Shown here in pieces: positions 9,067-17,423 of a stretch of DNA of 64,000 nucleotides. The stretch is from Sphingobium sp. GTDB lineage: Bacteria; Pseudomonadota; Alphaproteobacteria; Sphingomonadales; Sphingomonadaceae. Made by a program: the position numbers and the translations under genes. The stretch's first letter is position 1, and every line of letters begins with the position of its first letter. The DNA lies in assembly GCA_020446425.1 (NCBI GenBank), contig JAGRES010000034.1, forward strand, positions 1 through 64,000, given 5' to 3'. Below the pieces are notes generated by a model. The model saw only the letters and a list, made by a program, of their open reading frames with translations. It was not told the DNA's origin and ran no database searches.

Positions 9067-10331
9067 TGCGTGGCGGACGCCCGGGACAGGAAATAGCTCT
9101 CGACAGTATCGACTGGGCAAAGCTCGTTCCCGAAGGCGCGATGGTTGTGTGGGGGCAAGCGTCGGCCGAACCCACCACGCTCACCGCATCCCTCATCGCC
9201 CAGCGCGCGACGATAGGCCATTTCCGTGCCTTTGTCGGTATGAGCTGGGGAGACAGCGTATCGTCCGATCACGGCGATCATGTATCGTTCAGCTCCTATT
9301 GCGGTGCAGGCGCGAACCGCCTGCTGGGCGATGCTCTCGACATCCTGCCGATCCCCTACAGCGACCTTGCGCCGACATTGGCGAAGGACAGGCCCATATT
9401 GCTGCTGAGCCTTGGCCCCGGCAGTGGTCCAGACAGCTTCGGCTATGGCGCGGGCCGTGAATATCTGGCGGACCTGAGCGATACGGCCAGCCTTGTCATC
9501 GCCGAGGTCAACGACCGCTTGCCGCGCAGTTCAAGCCGCGACGGCGAAATACCGCGCGATTGTATCGACCTGTTTATACGCACATCCAACGTCCCTCTTT
9601 CCGCCGCTGCTGCGACTTTCGGCGAGGTCGAACAGAGGATTGCAGCACGCGTCGCGGATCTGATCGAAGATGGTTCAACATTGCAGATCGGCCTGGGCGG
9701 CATCCCTGCCGCCGTCTTGCATGCACTGCGCGGGCATCGCGATCTGGGGGTACATTCCGGCCTTATAGGCGACGAGATCGCCGATCTGGCGAAAGCAGGC
9801 GTCATCACAAATGAGCGTAAGACAATTGATCGTGGATTGACTGTCACCGGCCTGCTCGCGGGCGGACGAAAGCTGATGGACTGGGCAGACGATAATATGC
9901 ACCTGGCGCTGCGTCCTACCAGCTACACACATGACAGCGCGGTCCTTGCGGCCATCGACAAGTTCGTGGCGATCAACTCGGCGATAGAAATCGACCTGAC
10001 TGGCCAGGTTAATGCTGAAGTGGCCGGCGGCCGCTATGTCGGCGCGGTCGGCGGCGCCGGCGCCTTTTTGCGCGGGGCGCATGAATCGAAGGGAGGGCTA
10101 CCCATCATCGCTCTGCCATCCACAGTCAAAGGAAGATCACGGATCGTTGCGCGATTGTCAGGCCCGGTTAGCACGGCGCGTGTTGATGCAGGCATTTTCG
10201 TGACTGAGCATGGCGTTGCCGACCTGCGCGGCCTCAGCCTTCGCAAGCGGCGCGAAGCCATGCTGGCTATCGCTGATCCCACTTGCACTGCCGTGATCGA
10301 GCAGGAACTGGCACGCACCGCAGCCACATAA
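9066..10331 (+). CDS. Family I CoA-transferase / acetyl-CoA hydrolase-like, catalytic Glu apparently replaced
   Basis: A 421-residue protein of the 4-hydroxybutyrate CoA-transferase / acetyl-CoA hydrolase family. It has GLGGIPAAVLHAL (about 209-221), then LGVHSGLIGDEIADL, and the C-terminal FVTEHGVADLRGLSLRKR. In characterised members the segment after GIGGIP usually reads H-[ST]-E-M, and I believe that Glu is the residue that carries CoA. Here it reads HSG (Gly232). Unless a nearby acid (Glu237) takes over, it may not be an ordinary transferase. Start: ATG at 9066 overlapping the thiolase TGA; an in-frame ATG at 9018 lies inside the thiolase and is unlikely. It is the last gene of the operon. 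Confidence 0.8.
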   Translation: MRGGRPGQEIALDSIDWAKLVPEGAMVVWGQASAEPTTLTASLIAQRATIGHFRAFVGMSWGDSVSSDHGDHVSFSSYCGAGANRLLGDALDILPIPYSDLAPTLAKDRPILLLSLGPGSGPDSFGYGAGREYLADLSDTASLVIAEVNDRLPRSSSRDGEIPRDCIDLFIRTSNVPLSAAAATFGEVEQRIAARVADLIEDGSTLQIGLGGIPAAVLHALRGHRDLGVHSGLIGDEIADLAKAGVITNERKTIDRGLTVTGLLAGGRKLMDWADDNMHLALRPTSYTHDSAVLAAIDKFVAINSAIEIDLTGQVNAEVAGGRYVGAVGGAGAFLRGAHESKGGLPIIALPSTVKGRSRIVARLSGPVSTARVDAGIFVTEHGVADLRGLSLRKRREAMLAIADPTCTAVIEQELARTAAT

Positions 10332-10454
10332 GAGCATTAGCTTCGCTTCCGGCAGCTTCGGCGCTTCATTCGTAAAATGGGCAATATCCCCGCGCCCGAA
10401 GACGACATAGCGATGAAGGGCTTTACACATGATATTCGGTCGACTTCACCCTTC

Positions 10455-10469
10455 ATAGGGCAAGCCTAT
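10455..10469. promoter_or_regulatory. Putative LysR operator, ATAGG-GCAAG-CCTAT, between convergent genes
   Basis: An exact copy of the island palindrome, but in the 168-bp gap between the 3' ends of the CoA-transferase gene (10331) and the LysR gene (10500). No promoter would normally be expected there. A 26-codon frame opens at 10481 but runs into the LysR 3' end and is not convincing. It may be a relic of a lost gene or a second binding site. Confidence 0.5.
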
Positions 10470-10499
10470 ACCAATAGAAAATGACCGACATGACAGGCC

Positions 10500-11477
10500 T
10501 CAGCTTTGTGCAGGGAGGCGAGCCTCGAGATGATGCCGCTCGATCATCTCGGCTATTATAGTGGTAAGCATATGCTCCACTGTAATGCTGGCGCGCGACA
10601 CTGATCGTGAACGTTTCCTGATAAGGTAAGCCGTTCTGCGTATCGTCGGCTTGATGATCTCAACCAACGCCAGCGAACCGTTTGCGACTTCGTTGATCAC
10701 CGCCGCATGCGGCAAAATAGTATACGCACTCGCCCGGTCAGCCATAGCGATGATCTGCGGAAGGGAATCTATCTCCGTCACAACATCCAGACGAACGCCG
10801 TTGCTCTTTGCAAATCGCTCGATCACCTCGCGCGCGCCATGAGGACGGCTCGGCAGCACAAGTGGCAACGCCTGTACTTCGGCGAGTGTAATGGGCTTTT
10901 CAGCTTTTCCGTTCGGCAGTATCACGCCGTCCCAATTATCGGGTGCGGTGACCAGGAAAAGATCCTCGCTTAATACTGGCTGTGCCGTAACATGAGACGT
11001 ATCTGGCACCTCGTAGACACAGCCCAGCTCGATCCGCTCGTTCAGGATCCATTCCATGATATAACCCGACAGCGCCTCTGCTATATGCAACCGCACTTGC
11101 GGAAATTCCGCCTGGATAGTTTCAGCCAATGGAACACTCAAAAGCAGGCCCATTGAGGGAGGAAAAGCGATCGACACAGGGCCACGCGCTTCTCCGCCCA
11201 GGTGACGGACATCTTCGACAGCCAACTCCACATTGTGCAAGATATCGCGTGCATGCCGGGAAAGCGCGACCCCGGCCTCCGTGAGATGCACACCCCTGGC
11301 GCCGCGAATAATGAGCTGTGTATCAAGCTTCTTTTCCAAGCGCGATACATGCTCGGACAGAGAAGGCTGAGCTAAGCCGAGTACAGCCGCCGCTGAGGAA
11401 ATGGATCCCTGCTCGGCAATCGCTATGAAATAGTGAAGCTGCCGAAGATCAATAGGAGGTATTCGTCCTTCATCCAT
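10500..11477 (-). CDS. LysR-family regulator, candidate master regulator of the island
   Basis: A 325-residue LysR-type protein. The winged-helix HTH covers about residues 13-70 (LRQLHYFIAIAEQGSIS, then AAAVLGLAQPSLSEHVSRLEKKL); the remainder is the effector-binding domain (about 100-310), most like the NAC/CynR-type group. Such proteins bind T-N11-A palindromes and usually activate catabolic operons when a pathway intermediate binds. An ATAGG-N5-CCTAT-like site (11476-11490) overlaps its own start codon, which suggests autoregulation, and exact copies of the site stand before other operons of the island. It is transcribed away from the 12042-16843 operon. The assignment of regulator to motif is inference. 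Confidence 0.88.
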   Translation of the reverse strand: MDEGRIPPIDLRQLHYFIAIAEQGSISSAAAVLGLAQPSLSEHVSRLEKKLDTQLIIRGARGVHLTEAGVALSRHARDILHNVELAVEDVRHLGGEARGPVSIAFPPSMGLLLSVPLAETIQAEFPQVRLHIAEALSGYIMEWILNERIELGCVYEVPDTSHVTAQPVLSEDLFLVTAPDNWDGVILPNGKAEKPITLAEVQALPLVLPSRPHGAREVIERFAKSNGVRLDVVTEIDSLPQIIAMADRASAYTILPHAAVINEVANGSLALVEIIKPTIRRTAYLIRKRSRSVSRASITVEHMLTTIIAEMIERHHLEARLPAQS

Positions 11478-11490
11478 AGTATCTACCTAT
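11476..11490. promoter_or_regulatory. LysR operator-like site over the regulator's own start codon
   Basis: Reads ATAGT-ATCTA-CCTAT on the plus strand: one mismatch to the ATAGG-N5-CCTAT palindrome. It overlaps the start codon (11475-11477) of the LysR gene. A bound protein there would block its translation start region or promoter clearance, the standard layout for negative autoregulation in LysR systems. Confidence 0.5.
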
Positions 11491-12041
11491 ACCCTTCGAG
11501 AGATATTTGCAGCATTTTTTCACCTGAGATTTCCCAGCCTCGTCAAAAAACGAGAGACAACATGAATATTTGAAAAAAATTCATTCATTGTGGTGAGGAA
11601 ACATGTCGCCAGCAACAGGGCCTCTTGCCAGCAAGAGCAGGTTAGCGCCGATTCTGCGGTTTTTGCTCGTTTAGCAAGCCTCACGAGCCAGGCGCGCCCA
11701 CTGGTTTTTGCCCGCCCATCCAGATCGTCACTGACCGACTCGGCTTCGATGCCTGCGAAACCTGTATGTGGCGCCCTTTGCGCCTCCGGATCGAGCCTGC
11801 CAAGGTCATTGCTGTACGAATAGCCGAGCGCTGCACAATCACCTCTCCATGAAGCCGTTGTTCGGTCTTTTTGTCAGGCCTCAAGTTCAAATGAGCAAGT
11901 CAAACATATAGGATTAGCCTATGGATATTGTAGGCCCCTGATCCAGATGTTTGCGCAGTCAGCCGCTATATTGCATCGGTCATTCACCACTTTTTCGAGT
12001 GGGTATGCAGCTCAGGGACACGCAAGAGAGAATCTGGCCAG
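11478..12041. other. 564-bp divergent intergenic region
   Basis: This gap separates the LysR gene from the second CoA-transferase operon. It carries operator-like sites at both ends (11476-11490 and 11908-11922). In the middle (about 11600-11890) several frames stay open for about 60-75 codons, but none has a ribosome site or a recognisable domain; a decayed gene or transposase cannot be excluded. No tRNA or strong terminator was seen. Confidence 0.5.
11908..11922. promoter_or_regulatory. Putative LysR operator, ATAGG-ATTAG-CCTAT
   Basis: An exact palindrome copy about 120 bp before the CoA-transferase start at 12042 and 430 bp from the LysR start. The position suits an activator site for the 12042-16843 operon. 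Confidence 0.65.
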
Positions 12042-13253
12042 ATGGGAGGAGCACTGAACGGTTACAGAGTCTTGGACTTTGGTCGCTACATTTCGGGCCC
12101 TTTTTGCGCGGCCCTGCTCGCCGATATGGGGGCGGAGGTCATTCGCATCGAACCAAATGCTGGCAGCGACGACAGATATGTTATGCCTATCGGCCAGGAC
12201 AATAGCGGCGGCGGTGCCGTTCACCATCATGTCAATCGCAACAAGCAGTCCATTGCCATCGACTTAGCGAGACCGGAAGGGCGTAAGCTTGTCGAGCGCC
12301 TGATAGCGGGAGCGGACGTGGTAGTCGCAAATATCCCTCCCAAAGCATTGGCAAAGGCCGGTCTCGACTACGACACCCTGCGCTCCATCAAACCTGATAT
12401 CATATTGACCACAGTCAACGCCTATGGCCTGAATAGCCCTTATGAGAACGAGATTGGTTTCGACTGTACCGGTCAGGCTCTGAGCGGCGCGATGTCGCTG
12501 ACCGGAACACCGGATCAGCCCTATCGGTCAGCGGTCTCTTATGTAGATTATTCCACCGCCATTTCCGCTGCTCTCGGTACAGTTGCCGCATTGCTGAAAC
12601 GCGAACGGACCGGAGAGGGAGAGCATGTCCATTGCTCCCTCCTCAAAACGGCACTGACGATCACCAACTCCATGCTGATCGAGGAGGCATCCGGCGCGCG
12701 CAGCCGCATTGCAACCGCCAATCGCAGCCCCATTTCCGGGCCTTCCGACCTATTCCGAACTCGGGACGGCTGGATCATGATCCAAATTATCGGCAATGCT
12801 ATGTTTCGCCGCTGGACAGAGTTGGTGGAAGCACCGGAACTTGTCAACGACCCTCGTTTTGCCGATGATCAGTCCCGCGGCGACAATGGAGAAGTTCTGA
12901 GCGCCATAACCTCCGCATGGACAGAGAACAAAACCATCGACGAATGCCTGAAACTCGCGGCAGCGCACCGTTTGCCGGTCACGCCCATGCTTTCACCGGC
13001 CCAGGCCCTGACCGCTTCAGAGGCCATTGAAAGTGGGATGTTCCAGTATGTGCCGACCCAGAACGGCCAGCAACTACCCATCGTTTCCTCGCTTTGCGAT
13101 TTTGCGAACGACGACAACAAATCACCCGCGCCGGCTCCTGCACTCGGCGCGCATACGACCGCGATCCTGACGAAAGCAGGTATAGACGCCGAAACCATTG
13201 ATCGGCTGTTCTCCGACGGTACGATTTCCGAAACCCCAGCACCTGTCGATTGA
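12042..13253 (+). CDS. Family III (CaiB/BaiF) CoA-transferase
   Basis: A 403-residue family III CoA-transferase. It begins GYRVLDFGRYISGPFCAALLADMGAE in the usual pattern (quoted in part: LDFGRYISGPFCA), followed by HHHVNRNKQSIAIDL and the catalytic segment GFDCTGQALSGAM with Asp141. The length is normal. It is the first gene of the second operon, 12 nt before an ATP-dependent acyl-CoA synthetase gene, so the pathway can load CoA in two ways: ATP-driven entry and CoA recycling from product to substrate. A weak GGGAGGAGCA-like ribosome site overlaps the beginning of the frame (the ATG is followed by GGAGGAGC), so a slightly later start is possible though none is obvious. Confidence 0.88.
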   Translation: MGGALNGYRVLDFGRYISGPFCAALLADMGAEVIRIEPNAGSDDRYVMPIGQDNSGGGAVHHHVNRNKQSIAIDLARPEGRKLVERLIAGADVVVANIPPKALAKAGLDYDTLRSIKPDIILTTVNAYGLNSPYENEIGFDCTGQALSGAMSLTGTPDQPYRSAVSYVDYSTAISAALGTVAALLKRERTGEGEHVHCSLLKTALTITNSMLIEEASGARSRIATANRSPISGPSDLFRTRDGWIMIQIIGNAMFRRWTELVEAPELVNDPRFADDQSRGDNGEVLSAITSAWTENKTIDECLKLAAAHRLPVTPMLSPAQALTASEAIESGMFQYVPTQNGQQLPIVSSLCDFANDDNKSPAPAPALGAHTTAILTKAGIDAETIDRLFSDGTISETPAPVD

Positions 13254-13265
13254 GGCTATTACAGT

Positions 13266-15209
13266 ATGACCGCATTGGAAAAGACTGATTTGTGGATCCC
13301 AACACCGGATGACATTGCCGATGCACAGGTGATGGCGCTGGCCCGGGCCATGAATTTGCCGGATTATGATGCGCTACATCGTTATTCGATAGAGGACCCG
13401 GCTGGCTATTGGCAGAAGGCGCTGGCTTTCCTGGATCTCAAATGGTCCAAACAGCCAACATCTTATGGCGATTTCAGCCGTGGCCCCGAATTCCCTTCGT
13501 GGTTCCCTGGCGGCGAACTGAACTGGGTCGACAGCATTCTGAAGTTCGGCGACGACGCAGCGTCGGCTGATCGCACGGCGATCGTTGCGGAACGGGAGAA
13601 TGGCGACATAAAGAAGGTGAGCTTCGCTGAGCTGTCCGGTCAGATCCGTGCTTTCGCAGCGGGCCTTTCGGCACAGGGCGTGAAACGCGGCGACCGTATC
13701 GGCCTGTTCACGGAAAATGGCATCGAAGCTACCGTCACGCTCCTGTCCATCGCGTATCTGGGCGGCATTGTTGTGCCGTTATTCAGCGGTTTCGGCACGG
13801 ATGCCATCGTTTCACGCCTGGGCTCCTGCGGCGCACGAGGACTTGTCGCGTCTACCGGGTTCGACAGGCGTGGGCGGCGGGTGGACGTGATGTCGACGGT
13901 GGCGGAAGCGCTTCAGCAACTCCCTTCGATCGACCTGCTCATCTGGAAGGGGAATGACGGCGAAGCCTTGCCCGATAACGGGTTGGACTGGCAGTCCATT
14001 CTTAATAGTGGGGCACCCTCACGGCCCTCCGAGCGCATGTCACCCAACGACCCGTTCATGGTGATCTACACCTCGGGCACCACCGGCAAGCCGAAAGGCG
14101 CCGTGCACACTCATGGTAGCTTCCCGGTGAAGATCGCGCATGACGCCGCCGTTCATTTCGACGTCGGCGCAGGCGATGTCTTCTGCTGGCCCGCCGATAT
14201 GGGCTGGATAGCGGGCACGCTGGTGCTCTCTGTTGCGCTGCTGCGTGGCGCGACCCTCGTCTGCTATGATGGCGCGCCAGACTTTCCCGACTGGTCGCGG
14301 CTTTCGAAGATCGTTGAGCGGCACAAGATCACTCACTTCGGATCTGCACCAACGCTGATCCGGGGGCTGGCTGCCAATATGCCGCTGTCAGTCAGCGGTG
14401 ACACCTCGACCGTTCAGCTGCTCATTACGGCGGGTGAAGGCATAGACCCCGATCATTTCCTGTGGTTCCACCGCAATTTCGGCAATGGGCGCGCGCCGGT
14501 GATTAATTATACCGGCGGCACAGAAGTATCCGGCGCTTTGTTGGCGAGTGTCGTTGTGCGGCCCATTCCGCCAGCATCGTTCAACACTACATCCCCGGCC
14601 GTGAAAGTTGATGTGGTCGATGCGAATGGCCAGCCTATCACAGATCAGATTGGCGAGCTGGCGATCCTCGCACCCTTCGTCGGCATGACGCACTCTTTCT
14701 GGCAGGACGACGAACGCTACCTCGATAGTTACTGGCGCACCATTCCGGGCATGTGGATCCATGGCGATCTTGCCATGCATACCGGCAACGGCGAGTTCTT
14801 CATGCTGGGCCGTTCGGACGACACGATCAAGGTCGCAGGCAAGCGTTTGGGACCGGCAGAGGTTGAGGAAGTAATCCTGGAGCTGCCGACCATCAGCGAA
14901 GCGGCCGCTATTGGCGTGGAAGACGCCGTAAAGGGGCAAAAGCTGGTGGTGTTTGTCATTACGGCCTCTGCCTATGATGGCGACGAAGCAGCTCTCGTGG
15001 CCGCGATCCGCAAACAGGTCGATGATAATCTCGGCAAGCCATTCCGCCCGAGCGCGGTGCATATCGTGAAGCAATTGCCTAAAACGCGCAGTTCCAAAGT
15101 GATGCGCCGCCTGATACGCAGTGTCTATTGCGACCGGCCATTGGGCGATCTGTCCGCGCTGGACAATCCCTTGGCGCTGGATGAAATTCGCCGCGTAGTT
15201 CCAGCCTAA
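13266..15209 (+). CDS. AMP-forming acyl-CoA synthetase (acetoacetyl/acetyl-CoA synthetase-like)
   Basis: A 647-residue ANL-superfamily ligase. The phosphate loop YTSGTTGKPKG is at 268-278, then WPADMGWIAGT, the ITAGEG and NYTGGTE motifs, GDLAMHTGNGEFFMLGR with the DDTIKVAGKR hinge, and catalytic Lys611 in RSSKVMRR. The domain order (N-terminal ACAS_N-like, AMP-binding, C-terminal lid) and length are those of acetyl/propionyl/acetoacetyl-CoA synthetases rather than of shorter fatty-acyl ligases. It probably activates the free acid substrate to its CoA ester. It lies 12 nt after the CoA-transferase and 30 nt before the atypical SDR. The substrate cannot be read from the sequence. Confidence 0.88.
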   Translation: MTALEKTDLWIPTPDDIADAQVMALARAMNLPDYDALHRYSIEDPAGYWQKALAFLDLKWSKQPTSYGDFSRGPEFPSWFPGGELNWVDSILKFGDDAASADRTAIVAERENGDIKKVSFAELSGQIRAFAAGLSAQGVKRGDRIGLFTENGIEATVTLLSIAYLGGIVVPLFSGFGTDAIVSRLGSCGARGLVASTGFDRRGRRVDVMSTVAEALQQLPSIDLLIWKGNDGEALPDNGLDWQSILNSGAPSRPSERMSPNDPFMVIYTSGTTGKPKGAVHTHGSFPVKIAHDAAVHFDVGAGDVFCWPADMGWIAGTLVLSVALLRGATLVCYDGAPDFPDWSRLSKIVERHKITHFGSAPTLIRGLAANMPLSVSGDTSTVQLLITAGEGIDPDHFLWFHRNFGNGRAPVINYTGGTEVSGALLASVVVRPIPPASFNTTSPAVKVDVVDANGQPITDQIGELAILAPFVGMTHSFWQDDERYLDSYWRTIPGMWIHGDLAMHTGNGEFFMLGRSDDTIKVAGKRLGPAEVEEVILELPTISEAAAIGVEDAVKGQKLVVFVITASAYDGDEAALVAAIRKQVDDNLGKPFRPSAVHIVKQLPKTRSSKVMRRLIRSVYCDRPLGDLSALDNPLALDEIRRVVPA

Positions 15210-15239
15210 AACGAGCGACATTACCGAGAGGATTGCATA

Positions 15240-16022
15240 ATGGATTTGGGAATCGCCGGACAGAAAGTGCTCATTACCGGCGCATCGCAGGGCATAGGCG
15301 CCGGTTTGGCACAGGTATTCGCCGAAGAAGGATGCGCGGTTTATCTGGTGGCGCGGTCGGCTGACAAGCTCGCCAATGTCGCGGCGGAGCTGAAGTCAGA
15401 GCTGAATGCACAAGTCGAAACGCTCGCGCTCGACCTGACCGCTCCCGATGCGATGGAAAGGGTTGTCGAATTCGCCGGTACGCCGGACATCCTCGTCAAC
15501 AATGCAGGCGCAATCCCGGGCGGCAATCTGTGGCAGGTCGACGACGCGAAATGGCGCGAGGGCTGGGAGCTGAAGGTCTTCGGCTATATCAACATGATGC
15601 GCACCTTCTATCCGCTGATGCAGGAAAGGGGCTCTGGCGTCATCCTCAACAATATCGGCAATGGCGGCGAGAATTTCGATTTTGACTATGTGTGTGGCAC
15701 CACCGGCAATGCCGCGCTGATGGCTTTCACACGGGCAATCGGCGGGCGCAGCATGGATCACGGCATCCGCGTCATCGGCGTCAACCCCGGCCCGGTGGCC
15801 ACGGACCGTATCTTCAAGGTGCTCCGCACCCGCGCGCTCGATCGCTACGGCACCGAAGACGCCGCCGACGAGCTGACGGCGGCCTATCCGGGCGGGCGGA
15901 TCGCCACCGTGCGCGAGACGGCCGACATGTTTGCCTTTCTCGCCTCGCCGCGCTCGGCCTATACATCCGGCACGATTATCACCATCGACGGCGGCATAAC
16001 GTCACGCCGCGCAATCGGTTGA
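15240..16022 (+). CDS. SDR-fold protein lacking the YxxxK catalytic motif
   Basis: A 260-residue protein with a clear Rossmann SDR fold: TGASQGIG (14-21), ARSADKL, LDLT, NNAG, and a closing GTIITIDGG. Where SDRs have YxxxK, aligned on the following AALMAFT segment, this protein has GTTGN in DYVCGTTGNAALMAFT. The usual catalytic Ser region reads NNIGNGG. The classical Tyr/Lys/Ser set is therefore missing. I have a general recollection that a subgroup of SDRs in aromatic and steroid catabolic clusters shares a similar CGxxGNAALMAFT segment, so this is probably a conserved feature rather than decay. It may be a dehydrogenase with different chemistry or a CoA-ester hydratase/lyase-like enzyme. 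It is third in the operon, 11 nt before the crotonase. Confidence 0.8.
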   Translation: MDLGIAGQKVLITGASQGIGAGLAQVFAEEGCAVYLVARSADKLANVAAELKSELNAQVETLALDLTAPDAMERVVEFAGTPDILVNNAGAIPGGNLWQVDDAKWREGWELKVFGYINMMRTFYPLMQERGSGVILNNIGNGGENFDFDYVCGTTGNAALMAFTRAIGGRSMDHGIRVIGVNPGPVATDRIFKVLRTRALDRYGTEDAADELTAAYPGGRIATVRETADMFAFLASPRSAYTSGTIITIDGGITSRRAIG

Positions 16023-16033
16023 AGGGAAAACCT

Positions 16034-16843
16034 ATGTCAGACCGCTATGAGGGCTATAAGTGGCTGAAATTCGATCGCCCAAGCGACGGCGTTCTGCGCA
16101 TCACGCTTGATCGGCCAGACCGGCTCAATGCGCTCGATCATGACGGCCATCGCGAGCTGGCCTATGTCTGGAACAGCATTCACGAGGACGATTCAGTTCG
16201 CGCCGTAATCCTGCGTGGCGCTGGGCGGGCTTTCTCGGCGGGCGGGGATTTTTCCGTGGTCGAAGATCTCAATGCTGACCATGAAGCACGCGTGCGCATG
16301 TTCAAGGAAGCGCGCGACCTGGTCTACAACATCGTCAACTGTTCCAAACCGATCGTTTCCGCCATCCACGGCGCGGCAGTCGGTGCTGGTCTTGTCGCCG
16401 CGCTGCTCGCCGACATTCCCGTCGCGACGAAGGGCGCGAAGATTGTTGACGGCCACACCAAATTGGGTGTTGCGGCGGGCGACCATGCGGCGATCATCTG
16501 GCCGCTTCTGTGCGGCATGGCCAAGGCCAAATATCACCTGATGCTGTGCGAGCCGGTTACCGGCGAAATGGCCGAGCAGATGGGCCTTGTCGCGCTCTCC
16601 GTCGAAGACGATGAACTTGAGGCGAAGACGCTGGAAATCGCTGCGAAACTTGCGGGAGGAGCGCAAAGCGCGATCCGCTTCACTAAATATGCACTGAACA
16701 ACTGGCTGCGAATGGCGGGCCCTTCGTTCGACGCTTCGCTGGCGCTCGAAATGCTCGGCTTTGGTGGCGCCGAGGCGAAGGAAGGCCTCGCTTCCTATCA
16801 GGAAAAGCGGCCACCATCCTTCCCGCAAAAATCGTCATTCTGA
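16034..16843 (+). CDS. Enoyl-CoA hydratase/isomerase (crotonase) family protein
   Basis: A 269-residue crotonase. The two oxyanion-hole segments are [12 protein letters not shown] (about 60-71) and [10 protein letters not shown] (about 112-121). The region that normally holds the second catalytic Glu reads [17 protein letters not shown], so an Asp replaces the usual Glu, which points to a hydrolase, isomerase or C-C bond enzyme as readily as a hydratase. The frame extends upstream into the SDR gene; I placed the start at the ATG at 16034, 11 nt after the SDR stop with GAAGGGAAAA as ribosome site. It ends the operon and overlaps the convergent NTF2-like gene by 9 nt at the 3' ends. Confidence 0.85.
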   Translation: MSDRYEGYKWLKFDRPSDGVLRITLDRPDRLNALDHDGHRELAYVWNSIHEDDSVRAVILRGAGRAFSAGGDFSVVEDLNADHEARVRMFKEARDLVYNIVNCSKPIVSAIHGAAVGAGLVAALLADIPVATKGAKIVDGHTKLGVAAGDHAAIIWPLLCGMAKAKYHLMLCEPVTGEMAEQMGLVALSVEDDELEAKTLEIAAKLAGGAQSAIRFTKYALNNWLRMAGPSFDASLALEMLGFGGAEAKEGLASYQEKRPPSFPQKSSF

Positions 16844-17416
16844 GGGAGAGGCGTCTTTCAGCGGCTTAGCCACAACTTCATAATAGGCCGGAAGGTCGAG
16901 ATAGGCTGTAACCTCCTGGGCCTTCCCATCGCGCATCTTGAGTAGCCAGACATAGCTGTTGCGATAAGGTGCGCCGTCAATCGCGGTGGCACTGCTGTCG
17001 AAATTAAGGATCACCATGTCGCCATCGCTCCATAAACCGCGGAGCACGGGTGTGATCGGTGTGGCCAACCGGCGTGCGAAAGGCCGCATGGCGGTTTGAA
17101 ACTCCCGCCGGCTGTTAAAAGTGCGTGCGTCGGGCCCCGAGCCCTTGATCGTCCAGCGGGCATCATCGGCGAGAATATCCATGAAATCGCCGGTCCCCTT
17201 TTCCCAGTGCGCGAAAGCCGTGCGCACTGCGTCGAGATTCCGTTGTTCTTCCGCTGTATGCGATGTCTCAGCCATCTCTGCGCTTTCCGCCAGCTTAGCG
17301 TGTGAATTTGCAACCGGTACAAGACTGCCGGCAAAGAGCGCTGCTGCGGCGAAGCACTTCAACAAACCTGAGGGCCTGACCAAATGCATGAGCGCTTGTT
17401 CTCGCATAGCGATCAT
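16835..17416 (-). CDS. Exported NTF2-like (SnoaL/ketosteroid-isomerase fold) protein, N-type
   Basis: About 193 residues. An N-terminal hydrophobic segment (LLKCFAAAALFAGSLVPVA) followed by SHA gives a Sec signal peptide; the mature part is one NTF2-like domain with GSGPDARTFNSRREF and DGAPYRNSYVWLLKM. The frame runs further upstream, but the start is best at 17416 (or 17407), just after the stop of the upstream gene at 17424. Its domain matches the N-terminal half of the 337-residue fused protein at 21035-22048. With its neighbour it forms a two-gene unit divergent from a TonB receptor. This fold is used by isomerases, hydratases and cyclases and also by non-enzymatic binders; the function here is unknown. 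It probably acts in the periplasm. Confidence 0.78.
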   Translation of the reverse strand: MIAMREQALMHLVRPSGLLKCFAAAALFAGSLVPVANSHAKLAESAEMAETSHTAEEQRNLDAVRTAFAHWEKGTGDFMDILADDARWTIKGSGPDARTFNSRREFQTAMRPFARRLATPITPVLRGLWSDGDMVILNFDSSATAIDGAPYRNSYVWLLKMRDGKAQEVTAYLDLPAYYEVVAKPLKDASPSE

Positions 17417-17423
17417 GCTCCGG

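Noticed and set aside
11590-11890. Possible decayed gene or transposase in the 564-bp gap
   Set aside because: Frames of 60-75 codons exist on both strands, but no family is recognised and no terminal inverted repeats or target duplications are seen.
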